A stretch of 64,000 bases of DNA from Halichoerus grypus (GCF_964656455.1 NC_135722.1:51540628-51604627); one strand, 5' to 3'. Shown: positions 24,101 through 35,456, numbered from the stretch's first letter. The notes: generated by a model from the letters alone, not told the origin. Program-made: numbers and translations.

Positions 24101-24319
24101 GTCCTCACAGCTAGTATGCATGTAGCCCCTCAGGTCAGAGAGAGAAGAGACCTGTCCAGAATGCGGCGAGAGGCTGAGTGGAACCAGGAAGAGCCCCAGT
24201 TCCCTGATGTCTTGTCCTGAGCTATTTCCATAAATCATACCAGTGAGCATTCTCAAGATACACACACACACATACCTGTGCACTTCTAGATCCGCCTCCC
24301 TTGTGACCAAAAACCTTTA

Positions 24320-24625
24320 CCCAGCACTCACTACATGCCATATCCTGTGCTGACTCCTTCCATGTATTTCATTCTTAACAATTTGAAGAAAGCAGAAGAG
24401 GTATTATTTTTCCCATTTTCCAGACGATTTAACGGAGTCTGGCAGAAGAGCAAGATGAAAAGAGATAAGCTAACATGTGTTGGGTATAAGGCCTTTCTTT
24501 GTACATAGTGTCTGAATTAATCATCATACAAAGACTCAGAGAAAAGAGGCTCAGAGAGCTGAAGTAATTTGCCCATGGTCACCCAGCAGACAAACAGTAG
24601 AGCTGGAATTTAAAGCACAGATTTA
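24320..24625 (-). repeat. MIR, antisense (possibly two pieces)
   Basis: CAGCACTCACTACATGCCAT, TTCCCATTTTCCAGACGA, AGGCTCAGAGAGCTGAAGTA and GGTCACCCAGCAGACAAAC are present. An extra internal run suggests two copies or an internal duplication. Confidence 0.7.
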
Positions 24626-25059
24626 TTACACTAGTCTTTCTTCTGTATTTGTTTGCAATTTTACATAATCAATTTTTTTTGTTGTTGTTTTTTAAAGAAG
24701 CCAGGTCTGGTTTTTCCACCACATAGTGCTACTTTCCAAAGACCTGATGACTCAAAAACAGGCAAATCATCTCTCTTCTTCCCTTCCAGTGTGCTGATAT
24801 GCTCCAAAACCAAGATATAGGAGGATTTCTAGAGGTAGGTTTGAGATAGACAGTTTTGTAAGGGTACAAAATGGGGTTCCTTTTCCTCTCATTCAGGGCT
24901 TCCCCATCTGGGGACCAGGTGAATAGTGACCCACATTAACTGACATCCTAGAAGATCATCTCCAAGTCCTAACTCCCCAATGGACACAGTCAGTTGGGGT
25001 CCCTTGCCTTCAGAGAGGGGGATATCTAAAGTTCATGGAACAGAGAGCTACTGCCTCAT

Positions 25060-25290
25060 GACTGGATCCAGCCATTCCATTAAAACCCACTGAGTACTGA
25101 TGCTGGGCCAAGTGCTGGGTACACAGTAGAATCAGACCGGTTCTTGCCTTTGGGCAAGACTCCCAGACTGATGGGAGACAGGACAGAAATAGTGACAATG
25201 CAGTGTGGTGAGGGCGGATAAGGGGATGAGGATGATGACTCCCCTCCCCCCAATACAAGGGAGACACATACTGTGTAGCTGGGGAGATGG
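25060..25290 (-). repeat. L2 fragment, antisense
   Basis: CACTGAGTACTGATGCTGGG, GTGCTGGGTACACAGTAGAA and AGACAGGACAGAAATAGTGA are typical of antisense L2. Confidence 0.55.
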
Positions 25291-26273
25291 GAAGCCACAG
25301 CACCAGCCAGAGAAGAGCAGAGGTGTTACAGTGCGTAAGCACTAAGGAAAAAGAGACTGGAGAAGCCTGGGGAAGGGAAGGTTGGAGCCCAAGATGGTCA
25401 TGGAGACTGTGAGTGGGAGAGTGAGTGCTAGACCCAGGCCTTCTAGTCCAGGGCTCTTTCCACCTGCCCACAGTCTTGGGCCCCACCCCCAAGTTTTTAG
25501 TTCCAAGTGACCAGAAGGACTGGACCACACCAGCTGTCACTATTCTCTTCACTGGTGGCAAACTCCCGGAAATTTTCCCAGGCCACTCTAGCCTACATGG
25601 ACCATTTCCTCCTTTGAACCCCTAGAACACTTAACTGATCATCACACACTTTTTATATACATATGTCTCATCTCCAGAATCAGATGTATTACTAAAGGGA
25701 TGCCCTGTGAATATCCAGAGAAGGAAATGGTGATGATCGCCAGGCAATGAGGATGGGGTCACAGAAACCAAGTCATGCCAGACTAACCTCATTTCCTTTC
25801 TTCATCAGGATTATCTGTTTGCTCAATCAGGTGCAGTCAGGGCAAATGTGGACTTCATCAGACATTTGATGGGATATCTCAGGACAACCTGAGGACATGA
25901 TGGAGAATTGTGGGCTGGGTGCCAGTACAGTGTGGAAGGTTAGTAGTGACTGGTGGACTAACCAGACCCAAGGGGAATGGAGTGACTAATGGATCATAGG
26001 TGACCTGGAAGGAAGTTTTGAGTGGCAGCAAATAGGGTTGGTCTTGTTTAGTATGTTTATCCTTGACAAAAATATCATAGGATGGTCTGTTCATCAAATC
26101 TGTAGGTGTCAGATTAGGGTGGGAAGAGCTAGACACACCTGGTGGAAGGCTGACATTAAGAGCTGAAACAAATGAGATGAAAAGTAATGGAGATAAATGG
26201 GAAGTTATGGGTTTTAGAAGAGAGACAAAGTAGAGATGGTTCTGGAAGTGTGATCAAAATAGGAAAGGGTTGG

Positions 26274-26382
26274 GTGCCTGGCTGGCTGGCTCAACTGGAA
26301 GAGCATGTGACTCCTGATCTCTGGGTTGTGAGTTCAAGCCTTACGCTGGGTGTAGAGATTACTAAAAAAATAAACTTTAAAA
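26274..26382 (+). mobile_element. Old short CAN-SINE (CTGGCTGGCT type)
   Basis: GTGCCTGGCTGGCTGGCTCA head, GTGAGTTCAAGCCTTACG, GGGTGTAGAGATTAC and a poly(A). The duplication AAAATAGGAAAGGGTTGG is perfect over 18 bp (26256-26273, 26383-26400), surprisingly clean for an old subfamily. Confidence 0.92.
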
Positions 26383-26744
26383 AAAATAGGAAAGGGTTGG
26401 TAAGCCACATGAGAACGATGGGTTAAGGGACTGGAGGTTCAGGATGGAGAAAAGATAGCTTAGAAGAACATGCCTGCATCTTCAGGTACTGGAAGGGCCA
26501 GCAGTGGAACAGGGATTAGAGTCATTCTACATAAGCCCCATGGTAAAGTTAAGAACCTTGGAAGCAGATTCTGGTTGAATGTAAGAAATTTCTAACCATC
26601 ATCCAAAGATAGATTCTGAGCAGCCTCAGGAACAAATGAGTTCCCCAGCACTGGGAGTGTTCAAGCACTGAGTGGATGACCATTTGGTAGATCTACTACT
26701 TACACCTCAGCTTATGGAGGTTTTTTTCCCAAGACTAATTGTTA

Positions 26745-26880
26745 ATTTGTGTTTATTCATTCAGAGATACTTTTTGAGAACCTTTTATGTGTCTGGCATC
26801 AAGCTAGGTGCTAGGAACACAAAGGTGAATAAGAAGACACTGTCCCAGCTCTTAAAGAGCTCCTGGTCCTGCTAGGAGAA
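26745..26880 (-). repeat. L2 fragment, antisense
   Basis: TATTCATTCAGAGATACTTT, TTTATGTGTCTGGCATCAAG and TAGGTGCTAGGAACACAAAG are antisense L2 3' end phrases. Confidence 0.65.
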
Positions 26881-27732
26881 GATGGGTAAGTTTATTTCAA
26901 GAGTATCTTGTGCCTCGATTACAGGCCTCAGCACAGGGAAGGCTGGCTTCAGCTTAGATTAAACCAGAGAGATCCTGTAGAAATCCAAACACATACTTGA
27001 TTACTAAAGGCCATAGCTTAATCAAGCCAAATCACTTGCTTAAACCAACTACTGGCTGTGGGAACAGAAGTGTACACTGAAACACAATTTGTGAATTTTT
27101 GTGCATGATATTTTGCTCTTAGAGTCTGAGATTTGGTCTTTGGCTGGGACTTGTTTATGTACCTACAGATTGTCTTACAAGTGGCTGTGATGTCAGGGTG
27201 AAGTGATTTAGCCAGCAGGGCTACCCAACTTTCCATTTCTTACCCACCCTATGGGGACTGCTTCAGCACAGACATAAACATGCTCCTGCCGTTACCTTAT
27301 TGCACTCGTCACATGGGGAGGCTAGAAGGCTTGATTCAGGGATATGATTGGATTTTAAATCCCAGTCTCACAGGATTTTAATTACTGGTCTGGGGCAGCA
27401 GGGATAGGCGCTGGCTGCCTTTGGATGGAGGAGGTCGATACGCCACTCCACAACATATTGAGCCACAATGCCTGCAGACTCTATTGCTCTATTTAATCAT
27501 CTTTTGCAAAATTTACAGTGGAACAGGAGGGATCAATACAGAATTTATCACATTCTCTTGTAAATATGAGCCAGGAAAGAGTTCCAGGCAGTTTGTTACT
27601 GAGTGGGAGGGAACATGTCTGTGTACAGCTGGGTATTAGGAGAGGAGACAAAATCCATACTTCTTGGCATATGCTACAGATGCTCAGCCAGTCCCCTTAA
27701 GTCTGAAGGCAAGTTCAATGGGAAGAACACAG

Positions 27733-27770
27733 ATTCATTCATTCACTCATTCATTCAATCAACCAACCAA
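27733..27770 (+). repeat. ATTC-type microsatellite at an L2 edge
   Basis: Imperfect (ATTC)n followed by (AACC)n-like units, then the antisense L2 phrase CACCTATTTTATGCCAGACT. Confidence 0.75.
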
Positions 27771-27859
27771 CACTCCAGAGCACCTATTTTATGCCAGACT
27801 CTGTAGAGACTCTGGGGATACAGACTGGTAATTCTGCTCATGAGATCATAAGCAGAGAT

Positions 27860-28057
27860 ATACCACAATGGCTGTGCTACTTACTAGTGAATGGAGGAAC
27901 TTGGGCAAGTTACTTAACAGTGACTTTGTTTATACATATGGAATATGTAGGTAATAAATCAAATTCAGTTATTTTAATTATTAAAAGAGATAAAAGCGTT
28001 AATATAGAGCTTAGTATACAGTAAGGACTCAATAAATAACAGCTATTGTTACTTTTA
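27860..28057 (+). repeat. MIR
   Basis: CTGTGCTACTTACTAGTGAA, GAACTTGGGCAAGTTACTTAA and ACAGTAAGGACTCAATAAAT form a decayed MIR. A SINE follows directly. Confidence 0.75.
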
Positions 28058-28075
28058 CTACAATTACCATTATTA

Positions 28076-28265
28076 TTTTTTAAAGATTTTATTTATTTAT
28101 TTGAGAGAGAGAATGAGATAGAGAGAGCATGAGAGGGGGGAGGGTCAGAGGGAGAAGCAGACTCCCTGCTGAGCAGGGAGCCCGATGCGGAACTCGATCC
28201 CGGAACTCCAGGATCATGTCCTGAGCCTAAGGCAGTCGCCCAACCAACTGAGCCACCCAGGTGCC
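28076..28265 (-). mobile_element. CAN-SINE
   Basis: Antisense copy with a perfect 18-bp duplication CTACAATTACCATTATTA (28058-28075, 28266-28283). Confidence 0.95.
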
Positions 28266-28599
28266 CTACAATTACCATTATTAGGCATTCCTTCCTATGA
28301 TGCAGCTCACCAATGGTCTATTGCAGAGATGGCATATTGAACAGGGAGCCAGCCACCCCATCTCTTGAGCAGACAGAAGGGAGACTGGGATGGCCTTCCA
28401 CACACTAGACACCTGACCAGGGCTGCTGGTAGCTGAATGAGTGGAGCAGTGGGGTAGAGGGTGTCTGAGGAGGAGATACATTTGAAGCTCTGTTTTTTTG
28501 AAGCTTCGACTGTAATCCCGGGAACAATAAAATAGCCTCCTAAAATTGCCGTGGGGGGACAGAGTGAGAAGTGATATACTTTATGGGGGTAAGCCAGGG

Positions 28600-29110
28600 A
28601 AAGTTATACAGAAGAGAGGTAAATGAGTTGGCTCTTGAAGACTAAGTAGGAGTCTGATAGGTAGAGAAGCAGGGAAAGGGCATCCTAGGCTGAGAAAAGT
28701 GGATGCGCAAAGATTTGGAGGCAGGAAAGATTCTATGCTAGGGAAGTAGCCCTTGAGTGGGCCTGTGGTAGCAAAAGTTCCTGTCTCCCCAGACCCACCT
28801 GGCTGCAGGGATCCCCTGGTAGGCCTACCAAGCTCTGGTCCCAATCCTGAAGCAAACCATCATCCCCAGCCCCTCTTAGAGACAGGGCGGCAGAAGATTG
28901 ATGGGGTGCTCTAGGAAGACTTGCATGTGGGTTAAAAATCTGGGCTTATCTTACAGGAATTGGGAATTGCTGAAGGTTTTCAAACAGAGGAGTGCCAGGG
29001 TTTGCAGGGTATAGGCTGGTTTGAAGGGGAAGTAGGGAGACCAACAAGAAGACTGTTACAACTGGCCAGGTGAGACTGAAGTCTGAACTAGGGTAGTGAG
29101 GACAGAGGAG
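28600..29110 (-). repeat. L2 fragment, antisense
   Basis: GGCTCTTGAAGACTAAGTAG, AGGGCATCCTAGGCTGAG, GAATTGCTGAAGGTTTTCAA and ACAGAGGAGTGCCAGGG are phrases of antisense L2. Confidence 0.65.
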
Positions 29111-29814
29111 AGAAGATAGATTTGAGAGAAAATTCTCAGACAGACAGGCTTGATGAAAAATGAGAGTGAAGTCATCAGACTTACTTAAAATACTTCCTTG
29201 TTTGGTGACCAGTAGTTGATGCTGCCAGTCACCAAATAGGGAATATGGAAGAGTCTGTGGAGGGTTGGGTTTGGATACACTGAATATGAGATGTCTACAG
29301 AATATTAAGCATCAGCAGAGCTATTGGAGACATGAAAATGCCTGGCTTGTTGTAAGGCAAATATGTAGGCCAGTCTGGTTAAAAAAGAGATGGTACGATA
29401 GCATGGAAGTAAGTGTTCAAACGTAATTCATATACAGAGTTAGGTGGGGAAAAAAGGGCAAAAGCAAAAACTCCTGCCAAGGATTTCTGCTCAATGCAAC
29501 CTAAGGTAGGGGTTTTCTAGATGAGAGATGTTTCTGAATAGCATGCGACATAGGCACTGCAAGTATGGGGATCCTCAGCTCATTTTCATTTTGGGCAAGT
29601 TTCCTGGAAGTTGTGGGCTCTCAGGAGGCCAGTCCCACTTCCCTCTCTCCCCACAATCCAGCACAGACTACCCTCAGAGGTGGCAGCAGGCTCCGTGCCC
29701 AGAAAGCAGCTGGGAGCAACTGTCATGGGAGGGAATGACTCTGGATAAAGCAGAGTTCAAAGTGCACATAATAAGAGCCGGGGTCCCTGGGCTTCTGCAT
29801 TCCCCCCACCCCCT

Positions 29815-30145
29815 CCCACAAATGACAGCTGAGACCAAGGCAGCCACGCCTGGGGTCTGGGCTGAATTTAGCGGTCATAATTATACTGCTGACGTCTGGG
29901 GCAGAGCCACAGTCTCTGCAGAAGGCAGGAGCTTTTGTTCATGCCCTGAAAACACATCATCTTCAAACATGCTAATCGCATGTCTGCTTCTGTCTAACAA
30001 CATTGAAGGGAGGCTGAGGAGAGGGCACACAATGCCCACACATCTGGCTAATTCAGTTATGAGGCCAATCAATCTTGATGGGTTGTCTATAAAACATCAA
30101 CCACCCCAAAGGACTGACCTGACCAGATGTTTAAGCTTCTGCTGA
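29815..30145. other. Unique block, candidate conserved noncoding element
   Basis: No repeat is recognised. It has GAATTTAGCGGTCATAATTA, CATGCTAATCGCATG and GGCCAATCAATCTTGATGGG (CAATCAATC, PBX/HOX-like). A 205-codon open frame crosses the block, but its composition is not protein-like and it has no known domain. Confidence 0.35.
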
Positions 30146-30307
30146 CCAATCCCAGCCTAATGTCCACAGCAGAGAAGAGGGGTTTTCAAGAGATGGCTTA
30201 TGCTGCCACTCACATGTTTATTCCCAAAGCTAAGTAAAGCCTTCTGCCTGGATGAGAGCAATCAGTACATTAAAGTGGTGGCTGAGCCAGGCTTAGTGAA
30301 GTGGAGC

Positions 30308-30630
30308 TGACCCTTGAACAACACAGATCTGAACTGTGCAGGTCACTTATACGTGGATTTATTTTGATAAATACAGTACAGTACTATAAATATATTTTCT
30401 CCTCCTTATGATTTTTAAAATAACATCTTTGCTCTAGCTTACATTATTGCAAGAATACAGTATATAATACCTATAACATACAAAATGTGTATTAATCAAC
30501 TGTTTATGTTATTGGTCAGACTTTTCTGATCAACAGCAGGCTATTAATCACTGAGTTTTGGGGGAGTCAAAAGTTACATGCAGATTTTCGCCTGCACGGC
30601 GCCCCTAACCACTGCATTGTTCAAGGGCCA
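30308..30630. mobile_element. Nonautonomous DNA transposon with terminal inverted repeats
   Basis: The element starts TGACCCTTGAACAA and ends TTGTTCAAGGGCCA; these are inverted copies with one mismatch. The interior (TACAGTACTATAAATATATT, AATACAGTATATAATACC) matches a common mammalian MER-type DNA transposon, probably Tigger-related. No transposase remains. Subfamily uncertain. Confidence 0.85.
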
Positions 30631-30654
30631 AATGTATACTCATCAAATATACAG

Positions 30655-31260
30655 ACTTTCACTCTGACCTTCGGGAAGGCAGGAGGCCTTCTTGACAGGC
30701 AGCTTCGAGAACACTTGCAAGAACAGAAACCAATGAAATATTTTTGCTAATCGCACTTCCCAGTAGGGAGAGAATCAGGAGTGTGGAGGCGGGTATCTTT
30801 ATGATATTAAATGCTACAGGCTCCAGTCCTGGGCGCAGGAACCATTCATCTGCTGATGTCTGCTTTTCAACCCCCCATCAAGGCTGAAGGAATTACTCAT
30901 CTCCCTCATAAAATTGTGGCTTTTTTTTTTTTTTAAAACCAGAAGCCACTGCCAACAAGGACTCTCTCAGTTTATGTTCCTTCCTTTATGGCCAACCCCA
31001 GTCACCAGGCAACAGTCACCAAAAATAAAAGTGGAAGGGCAGTGGGGAGATTAGGAGGAAGGAGAGGGCAGGGAATAGACTTGCAGTCTACACCAAGAGG
31101 ACCATTTTTGACTCAGAGCTTCTAGCTGGTGCTAATGACTCCATTTTCCTCAAGAGGACTTTTCTCTAATTAATTCTAAGGACTTCACCAAGTTTGTCTC
31201 AGCTGAGGCTGCATGACAAACCAGATGGATGGACTTGGAAAAAGAAACTTTTCAGAAAGT
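30655..31260. other. Unique block, candidate conserved noncoding element
   Basis: No repeat is recognised except a short poly(T)/poly(A) run at about 30920. Words include CAATGAAATATTTTTGCTAA, ATGATATTAAATGC and CTAATTAATTCTAAGG (a TAATTA homeodomain core). Function unknown. Confidence 0.3.
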
Positions 31261-31298
31261 GGTGAGAGAGAATCACACATTTAAAATGAGGTCTTTGT

Positions 31299-31515
31299 GG
31301 GCGCCTGGGTGGCTCAGTCGTTAAGCGTCTGCCTTCGGCTCAGGTCATGATCCCAGGGTCCTGGGATCGAGTCCCACATCGGGCTCCCTGCTCAGCGGGA
31401 AGCCTGCTTCTCCCTCTCCCACTCCCCCTGCTTGTGTTCCTGTTCTCGCTATCTCTCTCTGTCAAATAAATAAATAAAATCTTTTAAATAAATAAAAAAA
31501 AAAAAAAAATAAAAT
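31299..31515 (+). mobile_element. CAN-SINE, young
   Basis: GGGCGCCTGGGTGGCTCAG head, consensus-like body and a long A/T-rich tail. The perfect duplication AAAATGAGGTCTTTGT (31283-31298, 31516-31531) marks a recent insertion. Confidence 0.96.
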
Positions 31516-32044
31516 AAAATGAGGTCTTTGTTGTAACAGTCTGTGGCTAGAACAGTAGGTGCCATGCAGTAGGAGCTTAATAAATATTTACTGACTGAAT
31601 AATTATGCTCCACTTATGATGCAGTTGGGCTACATTGCTTCAATTTCTATTTATTAGGAGAGGCCTCCTAGAGCCCAGTCCCTGGAAATACTGCTAGACA
31701 AAATCACAGAGATCAGGAGAGTCTTCTCTCAGCCTGAATGAGCAGGGATGGAGCAGTGCTGGCAGGCGGAGGTATGGACCCCATTACCACACCCAACAAC
31801 TCCTTCTTCTTCCTCATGGCTACAGTAATCAGTGCTGCTAACCAATCCTGCCTCCTTTCGATTCTTTTCCACCTTGATTTTCATGATCCCTAATACCCAT
31901 GACTTTATCTTCTATGCAGGTTCCTGTTCATTCTTCTGTCCCAGGTTATGGGTGACACCCAAGGCTGAGTCCTCAGCTCATGATCCTTTCTCTGTATGCA
32001 CTCTCCTTTAAGAAACAGTTCCAACTGGCACAGCTTAAACTATC

Positions 32045-32098
32045 CCAGTGGTTCGCAATCCTGGCTGTGTATCGGAATTACATGGGAAGTGTTAAAAA
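32045..32098. mobile_element. MER5-like terminal fragment
   Basis: CAGTGGTTCGCAATCCTGGC, then ATCGGAATTACATGG, is the end of a MER5-type hAT element, cut off by the neighbouring L1. Confidence 0.6.
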
Positions 32099-32943
32099 CA
32101 TATCAATCCAAGGTGGGAGAAAATATTTACAATATATATCACAGATAAAGGGCTGTATCCTTAACATTCAAAGAAATTTTAAAAATCAGGAGAAAGAAAA
32201 AGACCAAAAGTCCTATAGAAAAATGGGCAAAAGACATGAAAAGACAATTCACAAAAGGAGATATAAAACGACTCTTAAACTTACGAAATGGTGTTCAACT
32301 TCACTCATAACAAGAGAATCAAACTAAAGCTATGCGAAGATACTATCACTCACCTACCAGATTGGCAAAAATCTAAAAGCGTGACAATACACTCTGTTGG
32401 AGAGGTGAGAAAAACAGGCACTTTCATATGACATTGCTGGTGGTAATGCAAAATGGTACAACTTCTGTGGAGGAGAAATTCACAATATCTAACTAAAGGG
32501 CATATGTATTTACCCTTTGACCCAGCAGTACCACTTCTAGGACTTTACTGTAAAGATACACCTCCAACAATCCCAAATATATATGCAAGAGGTTATTCAC
32601 TGTAGCATTATGTGTAACTAACAAATACTGGAAACCTCAGTGTCCAAGCATAGGAGATACAGTACAAACACACAATGGAATACTATGAAGCTATAAAAAA
32701 GAATGAGGAAGCTCTCTCTGTGAACTGATATCGAGTGATTTCCAGGAAATATGGTTATTTAAAAAAAGCAAACTGCAGAAGAGCATATATCGTGTGCTTT
32801 TTGTGTAAAAAAAAAAAAGGGTAAATTTAAAAATACATATAATTTGTTTACACAAAGAAACATGGGGTCAGGGCTCACTGAGGGGAGCAGAAAAAGGTAG
32901 ACAGAGATACAGGAGAGAGTTTTAGTTCTCTGAGTGTATCTTT

Positions 32944-33145
32944 TTTTTTTTTTAAGATTTTTTTTTAAATTTATTTATTTGACAGAGAGACACAGCAAAA
33001 GAGGGAACACAAGTGGGGGGAGTGGGAGAGGGAGAAGCAGGCTTCCGGCTGAAGCAGGGAGCCCGATGTGGGGCTCGATCCCAGGACCCTGGGACCATGA
33101 CCTGAGCCGAAGGCAGACGCTTAATGACTGAGCCACCCAGGCGCC
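32944..33145 (-). mobile_element. CAN-SINE
   Basis: Antisense copy. The duplication CTCTGAGTRTATCTTT is at 32928-32943 and 33146-33161, with one mismatch. Confidence 0.94.
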
Positions 33146-33617
33146 CTCTGAGTATATCTTTCTATATAGTTCAAACAACAAAATTGAAACAAAAACAGGT
33201 AGGGGAGAAAAACCCTAAAACTGAAAGTGAATTGAAAAATTAACCCAACTGTATTTCAAATGAATAAACACACTCACTGAAGGGGAAAAAAATACCACCC
33301 AAGTAACTTATGAACCTAGCATTTGACTATATACTCTTAGCCCTGGATGGAGTAGGCATGAAAACTATAAACAAATCCTGACCTGAACTCTGTTTAATAA
33401 GTCTGTTTTCCAGAGTGGTATGGGTGAGGCAAGGCTGAAGCCTTCTTAGATGTATTACAGGAGTAAGAAAATGAGCAAATGTATCAGTGCTGTTTGGAGC
33501 CAGCATTCTCCCTACAGAAGAAGGGGCATACAAATAAGAAATGTGTGAAGACAAGGAAGAACCCAGTGGGGATGGACTGGAATGGGAGGTAGTGGTATTC
33601 AGGATTTCAAAAATATG

Positions 33618-33692
33618 TACATGCATATGCATATGTGTGTATATATGTATATGCATGTATGTGTATGCACATGTATATATAACCATATATAT
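33618..33692 (+). repeat. Degenerate TA/TG/CA microsatellite
   Basis: Alternating purine-pyrimidine run (ATGCATATGCATATGTGTGT and similar), a likely variable and Z-DNA-prone tract. Confidence 0.85.
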
Positions 33693-33870
33693 TTCCTGGT
33701 CCTGTCAACAGAAGGGGTAATAAGCAAACCCGGTACTCAGGTTTCAGTCTCTAATACAATTGCTCACTAAAAAGTCTTAGGGCTCCTGAGAGAAATGGCT
33801 GATTCCAGGGCAGCAACAAGGTGGATACAAGACTGAAATACCTTGTTATGCCAGGAAATATGGAAATGCT

Positions 33871-33893
33871 AAAAAAAAAAAAAAAAAAAAAAA
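33871..33893 (+). repeat. Poly(A) run
   Basis: Over twenty consecutive A residues inside the old L1 region, with no SINE attached. It may be a leftover tail or a grown homopolymer. Confidence 0.85.
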
Positions 33894-34264
33894 TTTGGGG
33901 TATGCCACACTGGACAAATCTGAGACAATTTTAGCACGACGTAACTGAGTAATGAGTTATAGAACAATTAAAGCAACAGTGGCCATGAGCACACTGTCAC
34001 AACAGACAGGTAAATGGGGGAGAAAGTACTCTTGTTTACCACAGGATGCCAGGTGCTGAGTGGTCAATGTGGAGTGAGTGCTGGGGTTGGGAAAGATGTA
34101 AAACATTCACTTTGCAACCACTGTATAAAGATTGGTTCAGGATAGAATCATCAATGGAAGCTAAGTCCAGAGGCAAATTTAGATGAGGAGTAGGATATCT
34201 GTATGGTCTTAAAACGGTCTCCCCACAGACTGCTTATTAATTTCAAGGGAAAAAGTAATAAAGA

Positions 34265-34455
34265 GGGATGCCTGGCTGGCTCAGTCAGTTAAGCGTCTGC
34301 CTTCGGCTCAGGTCATGATCCCGGGGTCCTGAGACTGAGCCCTGCATCAGGCTCCTTGCTCAGCGGGAAGCCCGCTTCTCCCTTTGCCTGCTCCTCCCCC
34401 TGCGTGCGCTCGCGTGCACGCGAGCTCTCTGACAAATAAACAAAATCTTAAAAAA
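34265..34455 (+). mobile_element. CAN-SINE with a CpG palindrome in its tail
   Basis: A GGATGCCTGGCTGGCTCAG head is joined to a body of the longer SINE type. The duplication AAAAAGTAATAAAGA is at 34250-34264 and 34456-34470. Near the tail there is an 18-bp perfect palindrome (34408-34425). Confidence 0.93.
34408..34425. repeat. 18-bp perfect CpG-rich palindrome
   Basis: GCTCGCGTGCACGCGAGC is its own reverse complement and lies in a longer alternating GC/GT run. It replaces the usual CTCTCGCTCTCT-type part of the SINE tail. Confidence 0.85.
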
Positions 34456-34618
34456 AAAAAGTAATAAAGATACAGTGGAGAAACAGGGCAATACTTGGGT
34501 TGGTGATGGGGTGGGAGTAAGAGCTTTTACTGAAAAACTCTTTTGAATTTTGTACTGTGTACAAGTATTAACTATTCAAAAACAGGAAGAAACAAAACAT
34601 AAAATATCTCTGAGAGTG

Positions 34619-35105
34619 TGGTAGGCAGAATAATGGCCCCCCAAGTGATGTCCACATTCTAATCCCTGGAACCTGTGATGGTGCTAAATGACTTGGCAAA
34701 GGGGAGTTAAGGCTGTAGATAGAATTAAGGTTGCTAATCACATGACTTTGAGAAGGAGGATACCCTGGGTTATCCAGGTGGGCCCAATGTAATCACAAGG
34801 TCGTTAAAAGTGAAAGAGGGAGGCAGAAGACTCAATGTCAGAATGAAAAAGGAGAAAAAACAACTGACCACTGCCAGCTTTAAGACATAAGGGGACTAGG
34901 AGACAAGGAATGTGGGCAGCCTCTCGAAGCTGGAAAAGGCAAGAAAACATTCTCTCTGTGTCTCCAAAAAGCAATGTACTGCTGACACCTTGCTTTTAGT
35001 CCATCGAGACCCACTCTAGACTCATCTCCAGAATTTTAAGATAATAAACTTGAGTTGTTTTAAGCCACTAAGTTTTTGCTAATTTGTTTACAGCATCAAT
35101 AGAAA
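34619..35105 (+). mobile_element. MLT1-like (MaLR) solo LTR
   Basis: Starts GTGGTAGGCAGAATAATGGC, has CCCAAGTGATGTCCAC, GGGTTATCCAGGTGGGCCC and CCAATGTAATCACAAGG, and closes with TTGTTTTAAGCCACTAAG and CAGCATCAATAGAAA. This is the order of an ancient mammalian MaLR LTR. No internal retroviral region is attached. Confidence 0.7.
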
Positions 35106-35246
35106 GGATACATAAGAAAAGTTACAGTGGTTGCTTCCGAGGAAAAGGACTAGGGATGTGGAAGGGAGACTTCTTTTCCACTATATATACTCTGGTACTG
35201 ATTGAAATTTTTATCTTGTACATTTTTTTAAGTAAAAATCACCGTT

Positions 35247-35456
35247 GGAGCACCTGGGTGGCTCAGTCGGTTGAGCGTCTGACTCTTGGTTTCTGCTCAG
35301 GTCACAATCTCAGGGTGTAAGATTGAGCCCCGAGTCTGTCAGCTTCCGTGTTCAGCGGGAACTCTGCTTCCCCTCTCCTTCTCCCTCTGCCCCTCTCCCC
35401 CCTCAAGCGTGTGTGCTCACCCTCTCTAAAATAAATTTTAAAAAATAAAATCTTTA
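35247..35456 (+). mobile_element. CAN-SINE
   Basis: GAGCACCTGGGTGGCTCAG head, body with GTTCAGCGGGAACTCTGC, A/T-rich tail. A short duplication AAGTAAAAAT lies on both sides; exact borders are approximate. Confidence 0.9.

Larger units (their letters stand above)
32100..34610 (+). mobile_element. Old L1 (L1M type), ORF2 end and 3' UTR, with nested SINEs
   Basis: The left part encodes decayed ORF2 C-terminal sequence (GGTGGGAGAAAATATTTAC, ATGGGCAAAAGACATGAA, CCAGATTGGCAAAA). It is followed by the standard downstream phrases ACCCAGCAGTACCACTTCTAG and ACACACAATGGAATACTATG. The 3' UTR-like region continues to a typical L1 end near 34600 (GAATTTTGTACTGTGTAC). CAN-SINEs at 32944-33145 and 34265-34455 interrupt it. 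The continuity of 33160-34610 with the left part is inferred. Confidence 0.7.

Noticed and set aside
25010..25561. 183-codon open frame on the minus strand
   Set aside because: Overlaps antisense L2 sequence; low-complexity Ser/Pro/His translation without any motif.
27733..27770. Regularly spaced short repeats that could suggest a CRISPR-like array
   Set aside because: Simple ATTC/AACC microsatellite without spacers, in a vertebrate genome.
29528..30145. 205-codon open frame on the plus strand
   Set aside because: No family resemblance; it crosses different sequence blocks. The block is better treated as possible noncoding constraint.
31299..31380. tRNA-like A-box and B-box words
   Set aside because: They belong to the tRNA-derived head of CAN-SINEs; no cloverleaf-forming tRNA gene was found.
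32100..32327. Lys-rich open frame that looked like a small basic protein
   Set aside because: It is decayed L1 ORF2 C-terminal sequence.
34619..35105. Possible endogenous retrovirus
   Set aside because: Only an old LTR-like sequence; no gag, pol or env remnants next to it.
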